From NCBI RefSeq assembly GCF_943908415.1, contig NZ_CALTSY010000020.1, positions 1 through 37,171 on the forward strand: DNA of 37,171 nucleotides. Direction: 5' to 3'. Shown here piece by piece: positions 8,382-16,238 of this stretch. The notes under the pieces were generated by a model. The model was given only the letters and a program-made list of their open reading frames with translations. It did not search any database and had not been told where the DNA came from. Positions within the stretch are counted from its first letter, which is position 1, and every line of letters starts with the position of its first letter. The translations under genes and the position numbers were made by a program. Source of the stretch: an uncultured Anaerococcus sp. (GTDB lineage: Bacteria; Bacillota; Clostridia; Tissierellales; Peptoniphilaceae).

Positions 8382-9539
8382 TTATTCTCCCCAAAATTCT
8401 TTAGCTATCTCTTGACCTTGATCAATCTTTGCCCATTGCTCATCTATGCTTAGTTCATTTCCTTCATCGCATGAGGCAAAGCCGCATTGGTGGGAGAGAT
8501 AGAGTCTGTCTTTGTCTATGATATTGCTTGCTTTTTCTAGGAGGTTTAGGACTCTTTCTTTATCATCTAAGGTGTTGGTTTTGCTTGATAATAGTCCTAG
8601 GACTATTTCATTGTCTTTGTCTTTAAATACCTTAAGTGCTTCGATAGATCCTGCTCTTTCGTCATCCCATTCTAGGTAGAATCTGTCGTAGTGTTGTTTT
8701 TCTAAAAATAGGTGGGCTATGGATTCGTAGCTTCCATCACTCATTGACCTAGACTCGTAGTTACCGCGGCAGTTGTGGGTATAGACTTTTAGTCCTAGCT
8801 CGTGGCCATAGTCTATGGCTTCATTGTTTAGGTCTATGAATTTGTAAGCTAGCTCTTCTTTTTGTTCTTTCTTGTTAGCAGTTGCTTCAAATGGTGAGTC
8901 GTTATTATCATCTGAAAATATTTCCCATAGGCAGTCATCAAATTGGATGATTTGACCACCTGCTTCCTTGTATTCTTTTAAAAAGTCCTTGTATGAAGCT
9001 ACTAAATCTTTGCCAAATTCCGCTTCTTTGCCAGCGTAATATCCATCATCTAGTCCTATAAATAATGTAAGCTCTCCGTATATGTGAGAAGGTGATGGGA
9101 TTGTTAGCTTAGTTTGTGTATTATCAGCTAGGCCTTTTAGTCTTTTGAAGTGGTCTATAAACGGATGGTTTTTCCCGTTTAGCTTATCTATGATTTTGAT
9201 ACCGATGTCTCTTCTGGTTTCGTATTTTTCTTCCTTGCCATCCTTATCTCTAAAGAAATATCCGTTATCTGCTATGTGTCTTTCTACCCCATGTAGTCCC
9301 CATACGAAGTCCAAGTGCCACAAAGACTTAGAGAATTCTCCATCTGTGATTTGAACAAGGTCATGGTCCTTTTGTGCCTTTACCACCTCTGCTACTGCCT
9401 TATCTTCAGCTTCTTTGTAGCCTTTGAGATCTTCATAAAATGGATAGGTGATATCATCACGTTTTTTGATTTCATCCTTATATTCTAGTAACTCTCTTTC
9501 TCTTAGTAACGATCCTACTGTTAAAAATCTTTTGCTCAT
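8382..9539 (-). CDS. Cobalamin-independent methionine synthase-like methyltransferase (YxjG/YxjH type)
   Basis: A 385-aa protein matching the single C-terminal catalytic barrel of MetE, as in Bacillus YxjG/YxjH. Visible marks are ITDGEFSKSLWHLDF near residue 64, a QFDDCLWE strand, THNCRGNY with the zinc-ligand type His/Cys, and HQCGFASCDEGN near the end, where the last zinc Cys lies. It is about half the length of full MetE and lacks the N-terminal barrel. It probably methylates homocysteine from a small methyl donor. A T-box leader that appears to read tRNA-Met controls it, which supports a role in methionine supply. The ATG follows AGGAG. Confidence 0.85.
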   Translation of the reverse strand: MSKRFLTVGSLLRERELLEYKDEIKKRDDITYPFYEDLKGYKEAEDKAVAEVVKAQKDHDLVQITDGEFSKSLWHLDFVWGLHGVERHIADNGYFFRDKDGKEEKYETRRDIGIKIIDKLNGKNHPFIDHFKRLKGLADNTQTKLTIPSPSHIYGELTLFIGLDDGYYAGKEAEFGKDLVASYKDFLKEYKEAGGQIIQFDDCLWEIFSDDNNDSPFEATANKKEQKEELAYKFIDLNNEAIDYGHELGLKVYTHNCRGNYESRSMSDGSYESIAHLFLEKQHYDRFYLEWDDERAGSIEALKVFKDKDNEIVLGLLSSKTNTLDDKERVLNLLEKASNIIDKDRLYLSHQCGFASCDEGNELSIDEQWAKIDQGQEIAKEFWGE

Positions 9540-9591
9540 TTTTAGCTCCTTTATTTTTTATATTTTAGAAATAAAACGCTATGGCAAAATT

Positions 9592-9848
9592 AAAAAAGAC
9601 CCCGTCCTTAAAAAGGACGAGGTCTCTCGTGTTACCACCTTAATTTTATATCAATCTTGCAATTAATAACTCATCAGGTACAAATTATACCCTATCGCTG
9701 TAACGTGCGCACACGGATTGTCTTAAATATTCGGACAACCAACTTAGAGGCCATTTTCAGTTTTCCTTTCCACGACTATTTTCACCAACCACAGTCTCTC
9801 TGGGCAGGTCTAGAAAACTTACTTTTCTCATCAACGTTTTTATTTCTG
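9592..9848 (-). promoter_or_regulatory. T-box leader, probably reading tRNA-Met
   Basis: The leader runs toward the MetE-like gene. Its stem I includes GATGAGAAAAGTA and CCAGAGAGAC and ends near CCTCTAAGTTGG. The antiterminator box AAGGTGGTAACACGAG is at 9626-9641. A strong terminator follows at 9592-9626, with GACCTCGTCC pairing with GGACGGGGTC before TTTTTT. The likely specifier is ATG (bases 9752-9754 on this strand) in GAAAATGGCC. The TGGT of the box fits a tRNA ending ACCA, as tRNA-Met does. Uncharged tRNA would stabilise the antiterminator and switch the gene on. Confidence 0.9.
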
Positions 9849-9853
9849 AGTTC

Positions 9854-9882
9854 ATTATAGGGGGTAGTTTTGGATTTGTCAA
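9854..9882 (-). promoter_or_regulatory. Promoter of the T-box leader
   Basis: TTGACA (9877-9882) and TATAAT (9854-9859) on the minus strand with a 17-bp spacer, a perfect consensus promoter. Confidence 0.88.
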
Positions 9883-9956
9883 ATATAATTTTTTTTCTTA
9901 TCCAATTGCCTAGGCTAGCATAGTTATTGGTATTGTGGACGGCGGATGATTTTTTG

Positions 9957-9982
9957 TGATATAATCTAATCAATCAGATTAT
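9957..9982 (+). promoter_or_regulatory. Extended -10 promoter with an overlapping inverted repeat
   Basis: TGATATAAT (9957-9965) is an extended -10 element. ATAATCT (9961-9967) and AGATTAT (9976-9982) form a perfect inverted repeat with an 8-bp gap across the start point, a plausible repressor site. Confidence 0.55.
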
Positions 9983-9994
9983 CAGGGGGTTTTT

Positions 9995-10375
9995 GTGTTT
10001 TTTACTATTTTGATGTATATATTGCCTGTGACTATGGTGGTCATTGGCTTGATGGAGCTTGTGCTGGCTAAGAAGTCTATTAGATTTATGGGTTTTAGGA
10101 CTGATTTGTCTATGGCAAGTCCTGAAAATTGGGAGTTTGCCAATTCTTATTCTGGCAAGCTTTCTATTATATTTGGGGCTATCCTTTTGCTTATTACTAT
10201 CATTGCTGACTTAAAACTTGATTTTGAGGCTATGAGCGAATCTACTGTGCTCTTGGTTGTACTCATTGAACTGATGGCTCTTGCCTTGGTGACTTTCCTT
10301 ACTAATCGTAAGCTACAAAAGTTTGTGGCGGAAAATGCTCACAGGGATAAGTTTATTAAGAACAACTACAGCTAG
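9995..10375 (+). CDS. SdpI/YfhL-family membrane protein
   Basis: A 126-aa protein with about three or four hydrophobic segments. It carries the SdpI-family signature GFRTDLSMASPENWEFAN followed by a small-residue pattern (SYSGKLS). In Bacillus, SdpI gives immunity to the SDP cannibalism toxin, but most family members have no known toxin, and no sdpC-like or sdpR-like gene is nearby. The start is GTG at 9995, preceded by CAGGGGG. An inverted repeat over its promoter suggests control by an unlinked repressor. Confidence 0.72.
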   Translation: MFFTILMYILPVTMVVIGLMELVLAKKSIRFMGFRTDLSMASPENWEFANSYSGKLSIIFGAILLLITIIADLKLDFEAMSESTVLLVVLIELMALALVTFLTNRKLQKFVAENAHRDKFIKNNYS

Positions 10376-10390
10376 TTAAAAATCAAAAAA

Positions 10391-10415
10391 AATCGGAAGT
10401 TCTGCTCCGATTTTT
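10391..10415. terminator. Rho-independent terminator, bidirectional
   Basis: AATCGGA (10391-10397) pairs with TCCGATT (10406-10412), followed by T's on the right and preceded by A's on the left. It ends the SdpI-type gene. It may originally also have ended ahpF, whose 3' end is duplicated just beyond it. Confidence 0.85.
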
Positions 10416-10426
10416 CTATGCTTATA

Positions 10427-10470
10427 TTAATTTCTCATCAGATAGTTAAATGCGCCAAGGGCTGCTGTTG
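10427..10470 (-). repeat. Detached copy of the ahpF 3' end
   Basis: These 44 bases match the last 44 bases of ahpF (11654-11697) at 40 positions in the same orientation. Read on the minus strand they encode TAALGAFNYLMRN and a stop; the intact gene ends TAALGAFNYLMRH. Three of the four differences are silent, so the copy descends from a functional ahpF-type gene. Together the two copies bracket the RNA-abiF cassette. Confidence 0.85.
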
Positions 10471-10523
10471 TATTTAATTTTGGAGTAATACACTAAAATA
10501 CGAAATTTTTAGATATTTTCTAC

Positions 10524-10551
10524 TTGAAATATTACATTTAGATAATATAAT
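10524..10551 (+). promoter_or_regulatory. Promoter of the AbiF-associated RNA
   Basis: TTGAAA (10524-10529), a 16-bp spacer and TATAAT (10546-10551). Transcription would start near 10558. Confidence 0.75.
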
Positions 10552-10557
10552 GAAAGT

Positions 10558-10622
10558 GAATACAATGGTTACGCGAAAGCGAACTGCAGAGTCCCCGTCA
10601 TCTTAGGTGATGGGGATTTTTG
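10558..10622 (+). ncRNA. Structured RNA upstream of abiF (abiF RNA-like)
   Basis: About 65 nt between a good promoter and abiF. Hairpin 1 (10568-10584) is GTT-a-CGC, a GAAA tetraloop, then GCG-AAC. Hairpin 2 (10592-10616) is a stem of 10-11 bp built on CCCCGTCATC and GGTGATGGGG with a TTA loop, followed by TTTTT, so it is an intrinsic terminator. A terminator between promoter and gene means that most transcripts should end as a free small RNA. A conserved structured RNA upstream of AbiF-type genes is known (the abiF RNA motif) and has been linked to antitoxin function; the match here is by position and shape, not by covariance search. Confidence 0.75.
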
Positions 10623-10639
10623 TTTAAGGATAAGGGTGT

Positions 10640-11626
10640 ATGAGTAAAGATTTAAAACCAGATAAGCCATTCAAAGATATACATGAACAAATTGAAATAC
10701 TTAAAGATAGAGGATTGGTTATTTCTGATACAAAGAAAGCTAAAGAAATTCTATTTACTTTATCTTATTATGATTTAACTAATGGATATAAAGAAGTATT
10801 TATGAATGATGATGTTTTTGAAAAAGCGACAACTATAGAATATATCTATCGATTTTCTAGATTCGATAGAAGTATTCAGAATGTTCTTTTTGAATATAGT
10901 GTTATAGTTGAAACATCTTTTAAAACTGCTTTAGCTTACACTATATCTAAAAACTATGGTGTTATCGAGAACAAGTATCTAGATTCTAAAAATTTTCTAA
11001 GATCCAATCATAGTAAAACTCGACAACTTTTAGATTCTATTAAGAAAATATATCAAAAACCTAGTCGATACGTACAAGAACCTACAAGACACTATAAAGA
11101 TACAAAAAATCATATACCACCTTGGATATTATTTAAAAATATTACATTTGACCAGGCTATTAAGCTTTACAAGATTTTAAAATCTAGTGATAAGCTTGAG
11201 ATATGTAATATATTGATGGATATAGATACGAGTGACTCGAATAAAAAAGAAATATTATTCACCTCTATAAATATTATTAGAAGATTTAGAAATAGGATTG
11301 CTCACAATTTAAAATTTATAACTTCGGTAGATAGTACTTACAGTATAAATAAAGGCTTAGTAAGCAAAGATCCTTATTTATATCTTTTTGAGAATCATTC
11401 TTATAATAACGTATACTCTATGATAATATGTCTTAACATATTACTAAAAGATAATTTAATGAAGGAAGAATTAAATCAGACAATAATTAATGCTCCAAGG
11501 ATTGTTAGTGGAATTAATAATAATTTAGTTAAAGAGTACTATTTAATTACAGGAATACCCATTGATTTTCAAAATAGAGTATTTAAACTTAATAAAGCAT
11601 TAAAAAACTATCCCGATGACTATTAA
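10640..11626 (+). CDS. AbiF/AbiD-type abortive infection protein (Abi_2, HEPN)
   Basis: A 328-aa Abi_2 family protein. Family marks are SYYDLTNGY near residue 42, a FDRSIQNVLFEYSVIVETSFK helix near residue 75, PPWILFKNITF near residue 160, and the HEPN RNase motif R217-N218-x3-H222. HEPN proteins of this family cut or bind RNA and can arrest growth during phage infection. The start ATG follows AAGG/AAGGG elements. The terminator hairpin directly upstream and the structured RNA suggest an RNA-antitoxin arrangement. Lys, Ile and Asn codons ending in A/T are more frequent here than in the ahp genes, consistent with an acquired gene. Confidence 0.85.
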   Translation: MSKDLKPDKPFKDIHEQIEILKDRGLVISDTKKAKEILFTLSYYDLTNGYKEVFMNDDVFEKATTIEYIYRFSRFDRSIQNVLFEYSVIVETSFKTALAYTISKNYGVIENKYLDSKNFLRSNHSKTRQLLDSIKKIYQKPSRYVQEPTRHYKDTKNHIPPWILFKNITFDQAIKLYKILKSSDKLEICNILMDIDTSDSNKKEILFTSINIIRRFRNRIAHNLKFITSVDSTYSINKGLVSKDPYLYLFENHSYNNVYSMIICLNILLKDNLMKEELNQTIINAPRIVSGINNNLVKEYYLITGIPIDFQNRVFKLNKALKNYPDDY

Positions 11627-11644
11627 TAGTTAGGGATAGTTTTT
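11606..11644. terminator. Terminator overlapping the abiF stop codon
   Basis: AACTATCCC (11606-11614) pairs with GGGATAGTT (11633-11641) and is followed by T's. The abiF stop codon lies in the loop. A's on the left make it a possible terminator for ahpF as well. Confidence 0.8.
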
Positions 11645-11653
11645 CTGTTTTAT

Positions 11654-11697
11654 TTAATGTCTCATAAGATAGTTAAAGGCACCAAGGGCTGCTGTTG
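11654..11697 (-). repeat. ahpF 3' end, second copy of the 44-bp repeat
   Basis: The last codons and stop of intact ahpF, repeated at 10427-10470 with four differences. The 1.2 kb between the two copies holds only the RNA-abiF unit. Confidence 0.85.
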
Positions 11698-13204
11698 CAC
11701 CAGATCCTGCTGCTATTACTATTTGCTTAAATAGGCTGGTTGTGGCATCTCCTGCTGCAAAGACTCCTTCTAGATTTGTAGATCCGTCTGGATTTACTTT
11801 TATTTCTCCCCTGTCTGTTAGTTCTACGTCACTTTCTTCTAGCCATTCTGTATTTGGAACTAGTCCTACTTGGATGAAGCATCCTTCTACATCTAGGCTG
11901 TGTTCTTCGTTTGTAGCACGGTCTGTGTATTCTAGTCTTTCTAGCTTTTTGTCACCGTATAGGCCTGTTGTTTGGGCGTTTGTGATAACGTCTACATTAT
12001 CTAGACTATATAATTTGTCTTGTAATACTTGGTCTGCCTTTAGTTCTGGTAAAAACTCTAGGACTGTTACGTGGTCTACCATAGCTGCAAGATCTATGGC
12101 TGCCTCTATACCTGAGTTACCACCACCTATAACTGCTACTGGTTTGCCCTTAAATAGTGGGCCGTCACAGTGGGTACAGTAGGCTACACCCTTGTTTCTA
12201 AATTCGGTTTCACCTGGTATACCTATTAGTCTCCATCTTGCTCCTGTTGCTATTACAACAGTTCTTGCTTCTAGTTTTGCTCCATTGTCTAGCTCTACTT
12301 CTATTAAGCGGAGGTCATTACCTGAGTTTTCGCTTTCTTTAACATTTGTAGCTAGGGCTCCTGTCATGACGTCAACACCTAGTGCATCTACTTGGCTTTG
12401 CATACTAGCCATGAAGTCTGGACCTTCTGTATATTTAAAGCCTGGTATGTTTTCGATACCTAGGGTATCTACTACTTGGCCACCAAACTCGCTTGCGATA
12501 AGTCCTGTGCTGATTCCCTTTCTTGCTGAATAAACAGCTGCTGTTGCTGCTGCAGGCCCACCACCTATGATAAGTGTGTCGAAGGCTGCCTTATTTTCAA
12601 AGTCATCGCTAGATTTGCTTGTGCCTAATAGTTCTAGGAGGCTATCCATGCTTTGCTTACCGCCTTCAAGAAAGTCACCATCTTTAAATATAGCTGGTAC
12701 TGCTAGTACTTCGCGGTCTTCTGCTATCTCTTGGAACATGGATCCTTCTATCATAGTGTGGTTGATGTTTGGATTTAGGACTGCCATTATGTTGAATGAC
12801 TGCACTACTTCTGGGCAGTTATGGCAGGATAGGGATACTATAGTTTCTAGGTTCTGAGTATCTGTAATAGATGCTATTCTTTTTTTCGTGGACTCATCTA
12901 CCTTTGGTTCTATGCCACCTACTTGTAGGATAGCTAGGGCAAAGGAGGCAAATTCGTGACCTAGTGGCAGGCCTGCAAAGATAATCCTACCGTGTTCGAA
13001 TGTACCCTTTAGCTCAAAGCTTGGTGTATATTCTAGTTCCTTTTCTTCTACTTTTACCTTATCAGAAAGCTCAGCAACTTCGTTTACAAATTCGCTTACT
13101 TTCTTAGATTTTTCATCATTACTAACAGAAAGCCCAATAGTGACTTCTGTTTTAAGCATGTCAAGATATTGGGCTAACTGATCTTTTAAATTTTTATCTA
13201 ACAT
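11654..13204 (-). CDS. ahpF: Alkyl hydroperoxide reductase subunit F (NADH:peroxiredoxin reductase)
   Basis: A 516-aa AhpF. The N-terminal double-thioredoxin domain carries CHNC (Cys127/Cys130), followed by a FAD-binding GGGPAA (214-219), the redox CTHC (Cys343/Cys346) and an NAD(P)H-binding GGGNSG (360-365). Electrons pass from NADH through FAD and both disulfides to AhpC, its partner encoded just upstream (21-bp gap, same operon). The length is normal. Its 3' end is duplicated on the far side of the abiF cassette, but this copy is intact to the stop. Confidence 0.95.
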   Translation of the reverse strand: MLDKNLKDQLAQYLDMLKTEVTIGLSVSNDEKSKKVSEFVNEVAELSDKVKVEEKELEYTPSFELKGTFEHGRIIFAGLPLGHEFASFALAILQVGGIEPKVDESTKKRIASITDTQNLETIVSLSCHNCPEVVQSFNIMAVLNPNINHTMIEGSMFQEIAEDREVLAVPAIFKDGDFLEGGKQSMDSLLELLGTSKSSDDFENKAAFDTLIIGGGPAAATAAVYSARKGISTGLIASEFGGQVVDTLGIENIPGFKYTEGPDFMASMQSQVDALGVDVMTGALATNVKESENSGNDLRLIEVELDNGAKLEARTVVIATGARWRLIGIPGETEFRNKGVAYCTHCDGPLFKGKPVAVIGGGNSGIEAAIDLAAMVDHVTVLEFLPELKADQVLQDKLYSLDNVDVITNAQTTGLYGDKKLERLEYTDRATNEEHSLDVEGCFIQVGLVPNTEWLEESDVELTDRGEIKVNPDGSTNLEGVFAAGDATTSLFKQIVIAAGSGATAALGAFNYLMRH

Positions 13205-13225
13205 TTATTTGTAGTTCCTCTAATC

Positions 13226-13795
13226 TTATAGTTTACCTACAAGGTCAAGACCTGGTGTTAATACATCGTCGCCTTCTTCTTCCCATTTAGCTGGACAAGC
13301 TTCACCTGGGTGTTCTGCAACGTATTTACCAGCTTTGATTTTGTTGATATTAACGTCAGCTTTACGTCCAATACCATCAGCATTGATTTCTACAGTTTGG
13401 ATAACATTGTCTGGGTCTAGTACAAATGTAGCTCTTTGTGCCTTACCTGAGTCATCAAGGATGTCTAATTCGCTTGTTAATTCCTTATTAGAATCAGAAA
13501 TCATTTTGTATTGAAGTTTGCTAATTCTTTCTGAATTATCATGCCAAGCCTTGTGTACGAAGTGAGTATCTACTGATACTGAGTAAACTTCAGCACCTGC
13601 TTCTTTTAAAGCTTCGTAGTTATCTTGCATATCTTCTAGTTCTGTTGGACAAACAAATGTGAAGTCTGCTGGGTAAAAGATTAAAACTGTCCATTTACCT
13701 TTAAGGTCTTCATTTGAAACTGTAATGAATTCATCTTTTTGTGGATCATAAGCATCTAAATTAAATTCTGGTATATTTTTTCCTATAAAAGCCAT
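13226..13795 (-). CDS. ahpC: Peroxiredoxin AhpC
   Basis: A 189-aa typical 2-Cys peroxiredoxin. The peroxidatic Cys49 lies in FTFVCPTE and the resolving Cys167 in GEACPAKW. It reduces hydrogen peroxide, organic peroxides and peroxynitrite using AhpF. An AAGGAG site precedes the ATG. It heads the ahpC-ahpF operon and is driven by a promoter overlapped by a PerR box, as in many Bacillota. Confidence 0.96.
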   Translation of the reverse strand: MAFIGKNIPEFNLDAYDPQKDEFITVSNEDLKGKWTVLIFYPADFTFVCPTELEDMQDNYEALKEAGAEVYSVSVDTHFVHKAWHDNSERISKLQYKMISDSNKELTSELDILDDSGKAQRATFVLDPDNVIQTVEINADGIGRKADVNINKIKAGKYVAEHPGEACPAKWEEEGDDVLTPGLDLVGKL

Positions 13796-13844
13796 AGTTG
13801 TCTCCTTTTTTTTAAATGTTCTTGTTTTCTTTACTTACACTATA

Positions 13845-13872
13845 ATTATAATCATTCTAAAATAAAAGTCAA
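13845..13872 (-). promoter_or_regulatory. ahpC promoter with PerR box
   Basis: On the minus strand TTGACT (13867-13872), a 16-bp spacer and TATAAT (13845-13850). The 15-mer TTAGAATGATTATAA (13846-13860) matches the PerR consensus TTATAATNATTATAA with one mismatch and covers the -10 box, as expected for peroxide-induced derepression. Confidence 0.8.
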
Positions 13873-14303
13873 ACTAGATATAACTAATAAGTATAATCTG
13901 TTGACATTATAAGCATACCCAATTGATATACACCTATTACTAATTATAAGAATCATTTTAATCCTTGTGAAAAATAATATCATGTGAATATATCTTGAAT
14001 CTTAGATAAATACAAGTGATAATATCTATATAAAGACTAATATTTGACATTTTATTATAAATTCATTTTAGGATTGGCTTATTATATTAAAAAGAATATG
14101 GATTATATTAATAAAGATAGTTTTATGGTAAAGTATATCCTGTTAAAGACTTATGTTAATATAGCTTTCTTTAATAATTTCTAATAAATATGTAGATTAT
14201 AATTTTTTTAAATTCAAATCAGATATAAGCTCTATAGTAAAATATGATGAGATTGATGACTTTAACTCAATTTATAATAAATAGATAACTGTAAGGAGAA
14301 TAC
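13873..14303. other. Intergenic stretch with a possible coding remnant
   Basis: Very AT-rich. At 14165-14284 (plus strand) a 39-codon open frame without any start codon ends in KYDEIDDFNSIYNK and a stop; its composition resembles the neighbouring proteins, so it may be the tail of a lost gene. TTGACA boxes at 13911 and 14044 have no convincing -10 partner. Nothing else was seen. Confidence 0.35.
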
Positions 14304-16004
14304 ATGGGAAGTAGGATAATTTCTGGGGAAACTACTTTGATTAAAACTAATGAATTTGAATGGCAAAAAAACATTAGTTCTGGCAAATACCTTGATATAG
14401 AAAGTATAAAAATAGGTGCAAATAATACTATATCTCTTAGAAAAAAGATTCCTTTTTACAAATATATGATAAATTATATGCTAATAAGCCATAGTAAGAG
14501 ACTTGGTATAGACAAAGATGCCTTGGGAGATATAGCTAGTAATATATTTGAATCTATAGATGCTGCTAAGAAGAATCAAGATTTTGAAAAAATAGTAGAC
14601 TTAATAGTGGAACTATTTCGTGAAAAAGATCTTTGTCCTCCTGCTAGCAAAAGCGAGGTATATGGCACGCTTGATTACGATAAGTCTAAGAGAAAGATTT
14701 GGAAAAAGACTCAGATTAGAAAAGATCTTAAGGCAAATTTGATAAAACGTGATAAGATGTTTACCTATGCATTTGGACTAGGTATGAGCTTAGCTGAGCT
14801 TGAGGTATTCTTGATGAAAGTTTTAGAGGAAACAGGACTTAATATTTGGGACAAAAAGGAAGCTATGATCTATATAGCTCTAAAACATTTTCCAGACCAA
14901 GCTGTTAATTTTTTTGTAAGATCTATGGCTCTTTATGATGATAAGGATAAAACTGAATTATCAGATGATAATTTATCAGATGATAATAAGGATACAAAAT
15001 TTAATACTAATATTCTTCAAAATTATCTAGATGAGTACATAGACCAACACAGGAATATAAAAGAGCTGGATGACTCAATCATATTAAGTATTACAGACTA
15101 TCATAAGGATTTAGTTTCAGGAAATAACAATCGCACTATACTTACAGAATTTATATCTAGTTTTAGAAAAGTAGAGGATATGCTAGCTGATGATATATCA
15201 TCTTTTTCAAGTTTTAAGTATGGCAATGAAGAAGATAATACAAAAAATGCTGATTATTTTTCAAGAGGCATTGTAAAAATAATTTATAAATCTGATAAGG
15301 ATATAGTCATTCCAAAAGATTATCCCTTCATATTCAAGTCTGATATGACTGGAGAAATAAAAACCTATTATCCAGAAGAAGAGATTATATTAAAAGCAAG
15401 TTCAAAAGAAAAAGAAAAGGAAGTTAGTTTACAAAGTTCCTACTATAAATTTAAGGATGAAGTTCCTGTTCTAGGATCAGGGGAAGAATATAGTGATTTC
15501 TTCTATCAAAATGATATAGAAGGGATCATTGATGTAAAACAGGATTCTATTTATATATCTGAAAAGAAGATATCATCGCTTTTGACCTACCTTTACAATA
15601 AGGATGCTATAATTTCCACCGATGATATAGACTTACCAGAAGATCAGCTAGGGGCTCTGGATGACTTATTAAAGGAAACCAGGATTAAGCATGAAAATAT
15701 AAATGCTATCATAGAAAAGAGTAAGATTTCTCAAATTACACGACCAAGGCTTATAACTCTATACTTTTTATTCTATGTTTTAGATAACCAAGATATATGG
15801 TTTGATAAGCTATCTACACCAGCCCGTAGGAAGAGAGACTATCTAATATTTATGGACCATAAGCTCCGTAATGTAAGGCTTTATGAGTATAATATCTCAA
15901 ATCCTTATGAGGAGACTTTGCTAAAACTTGTAGTATATGATGAGCCAATAGATGCTTTTAGAGACTTATGGGCTAAGTATTTGATAAATATAGCTGAGGA
16001 TTAA
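14304..16004 (+). CDS. Unrecognised 566-aa cytoplasmic protein
   Basis: I do not recognise this protein. It has no signal peptide or membrane segment. Residues about 110-220 are helical and basic, with the pattern GMSLAELEVFLMKVLEETGLNIWDKKE, reminiscent of a repeat seen in clostridial hypothetical proteins that respond to division or sporulation cues; that link is weak. Residues 224-235 are a small duplicated acidic run (LSDDN twice). The middle is Ser/Lys/Glu-rich with predicted beta strands. The last 100 residues are helical, include TPARRKRDYLIF, and end in a hydrophobic helix. A good ribosome binding site (AAGGAG) precedes the ATG. It forms a single-gene unit with its own terminator. Confidence 0.7.
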   Translation: MGSRIISGETTLIKTNEFEWQKNISSGKYLDIESIKIGANNTISLRKKIPFYKYMINYMLISHSKRLGIDKDALGDIASNIFESIDAAKKNQDFEKIVDLIVELFREKDLCPPASKSEVYGTLDYDKSKRKIWKKTQIRKDLKANLIKRDKMFTYAFGLGMSLAELEVFLMKVLEETGLNIWDKKEAMIYIALKHFPDQAVNFFVRSMALYDDKDKTELSDDNLSDDNKDTKFNTNILQNYLDEYIDQHRNIKELDDSIILSITDYHKDLVSGNNNRTILTEFISSFRKVEDMLADDISSFSSFKYGNEEDNTKNADYFSRGIVKIIYKSDKDIVIPKDYPFIFKSDMTGEIKTYYPEEEIILKASSKEKEKEVSLQSSYYKFKDEVPVLGSGEEYSDFFYQNDIEGIIDVKQDSIYISEKKISSLLTYLYNKDAIISTDDIDLPEDQLGALDDLLKETRIKHENINAIIEKSKISQITRPRLITLYFLFYVLDNQDIWFDKLSTPARRKRDYLIFMDHKLRNVRLYEYNISNPYEETLLKLVVYDEPIDAFRDLWAKYLINIAED

Positions 16005-16057
16005 TTATAAATAGATAAGATATAAATAAACAGAAAAACTAAATAATAGATATAGCT

Positions 16058-16088
16058 AAAAAATGTCACATTTCTTGTGGCATTTTTT
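16058..16088 (+). terminator. Rho-independent terminator
   Basis: AAAAATGTCACA pairs with TGTGGCATTTTT around a TTTCT loop, followed by T's. Confidence 0.85.
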
Positions 16089-16238
16089 GTTTTAAACTTT
16101 AAAAGTACTATTTATACAATAAATTCCTAAAAAAACTTTGCTGAAATCGTTACCCTATAATTAAACTATCACAAAGCTTAGTGTAAAAAAATAATAGAAA
16201 GAAAATATAATACAAAAATATTAATATTAGAGTCTAAA

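Noticed and set aside
9657..9973. Open frames over the T-box leader on both strands
   Set aside because: The region is explained by the T-box structure, terminator and promoter; none of the frames has a ribosome binding site.
11742..12857. Several plus-strand open frames inside ahpF
   Set aside because: They are shadows of the ahpF coding frame; the opposite strand carries all AhpF motifs.
13911..14066. Two TTGACA boxes in the gap before the 566-aa gene
   Set aside because: Neither has a TATAAT-like box at 16-18 bp, so I do not call them promoters.
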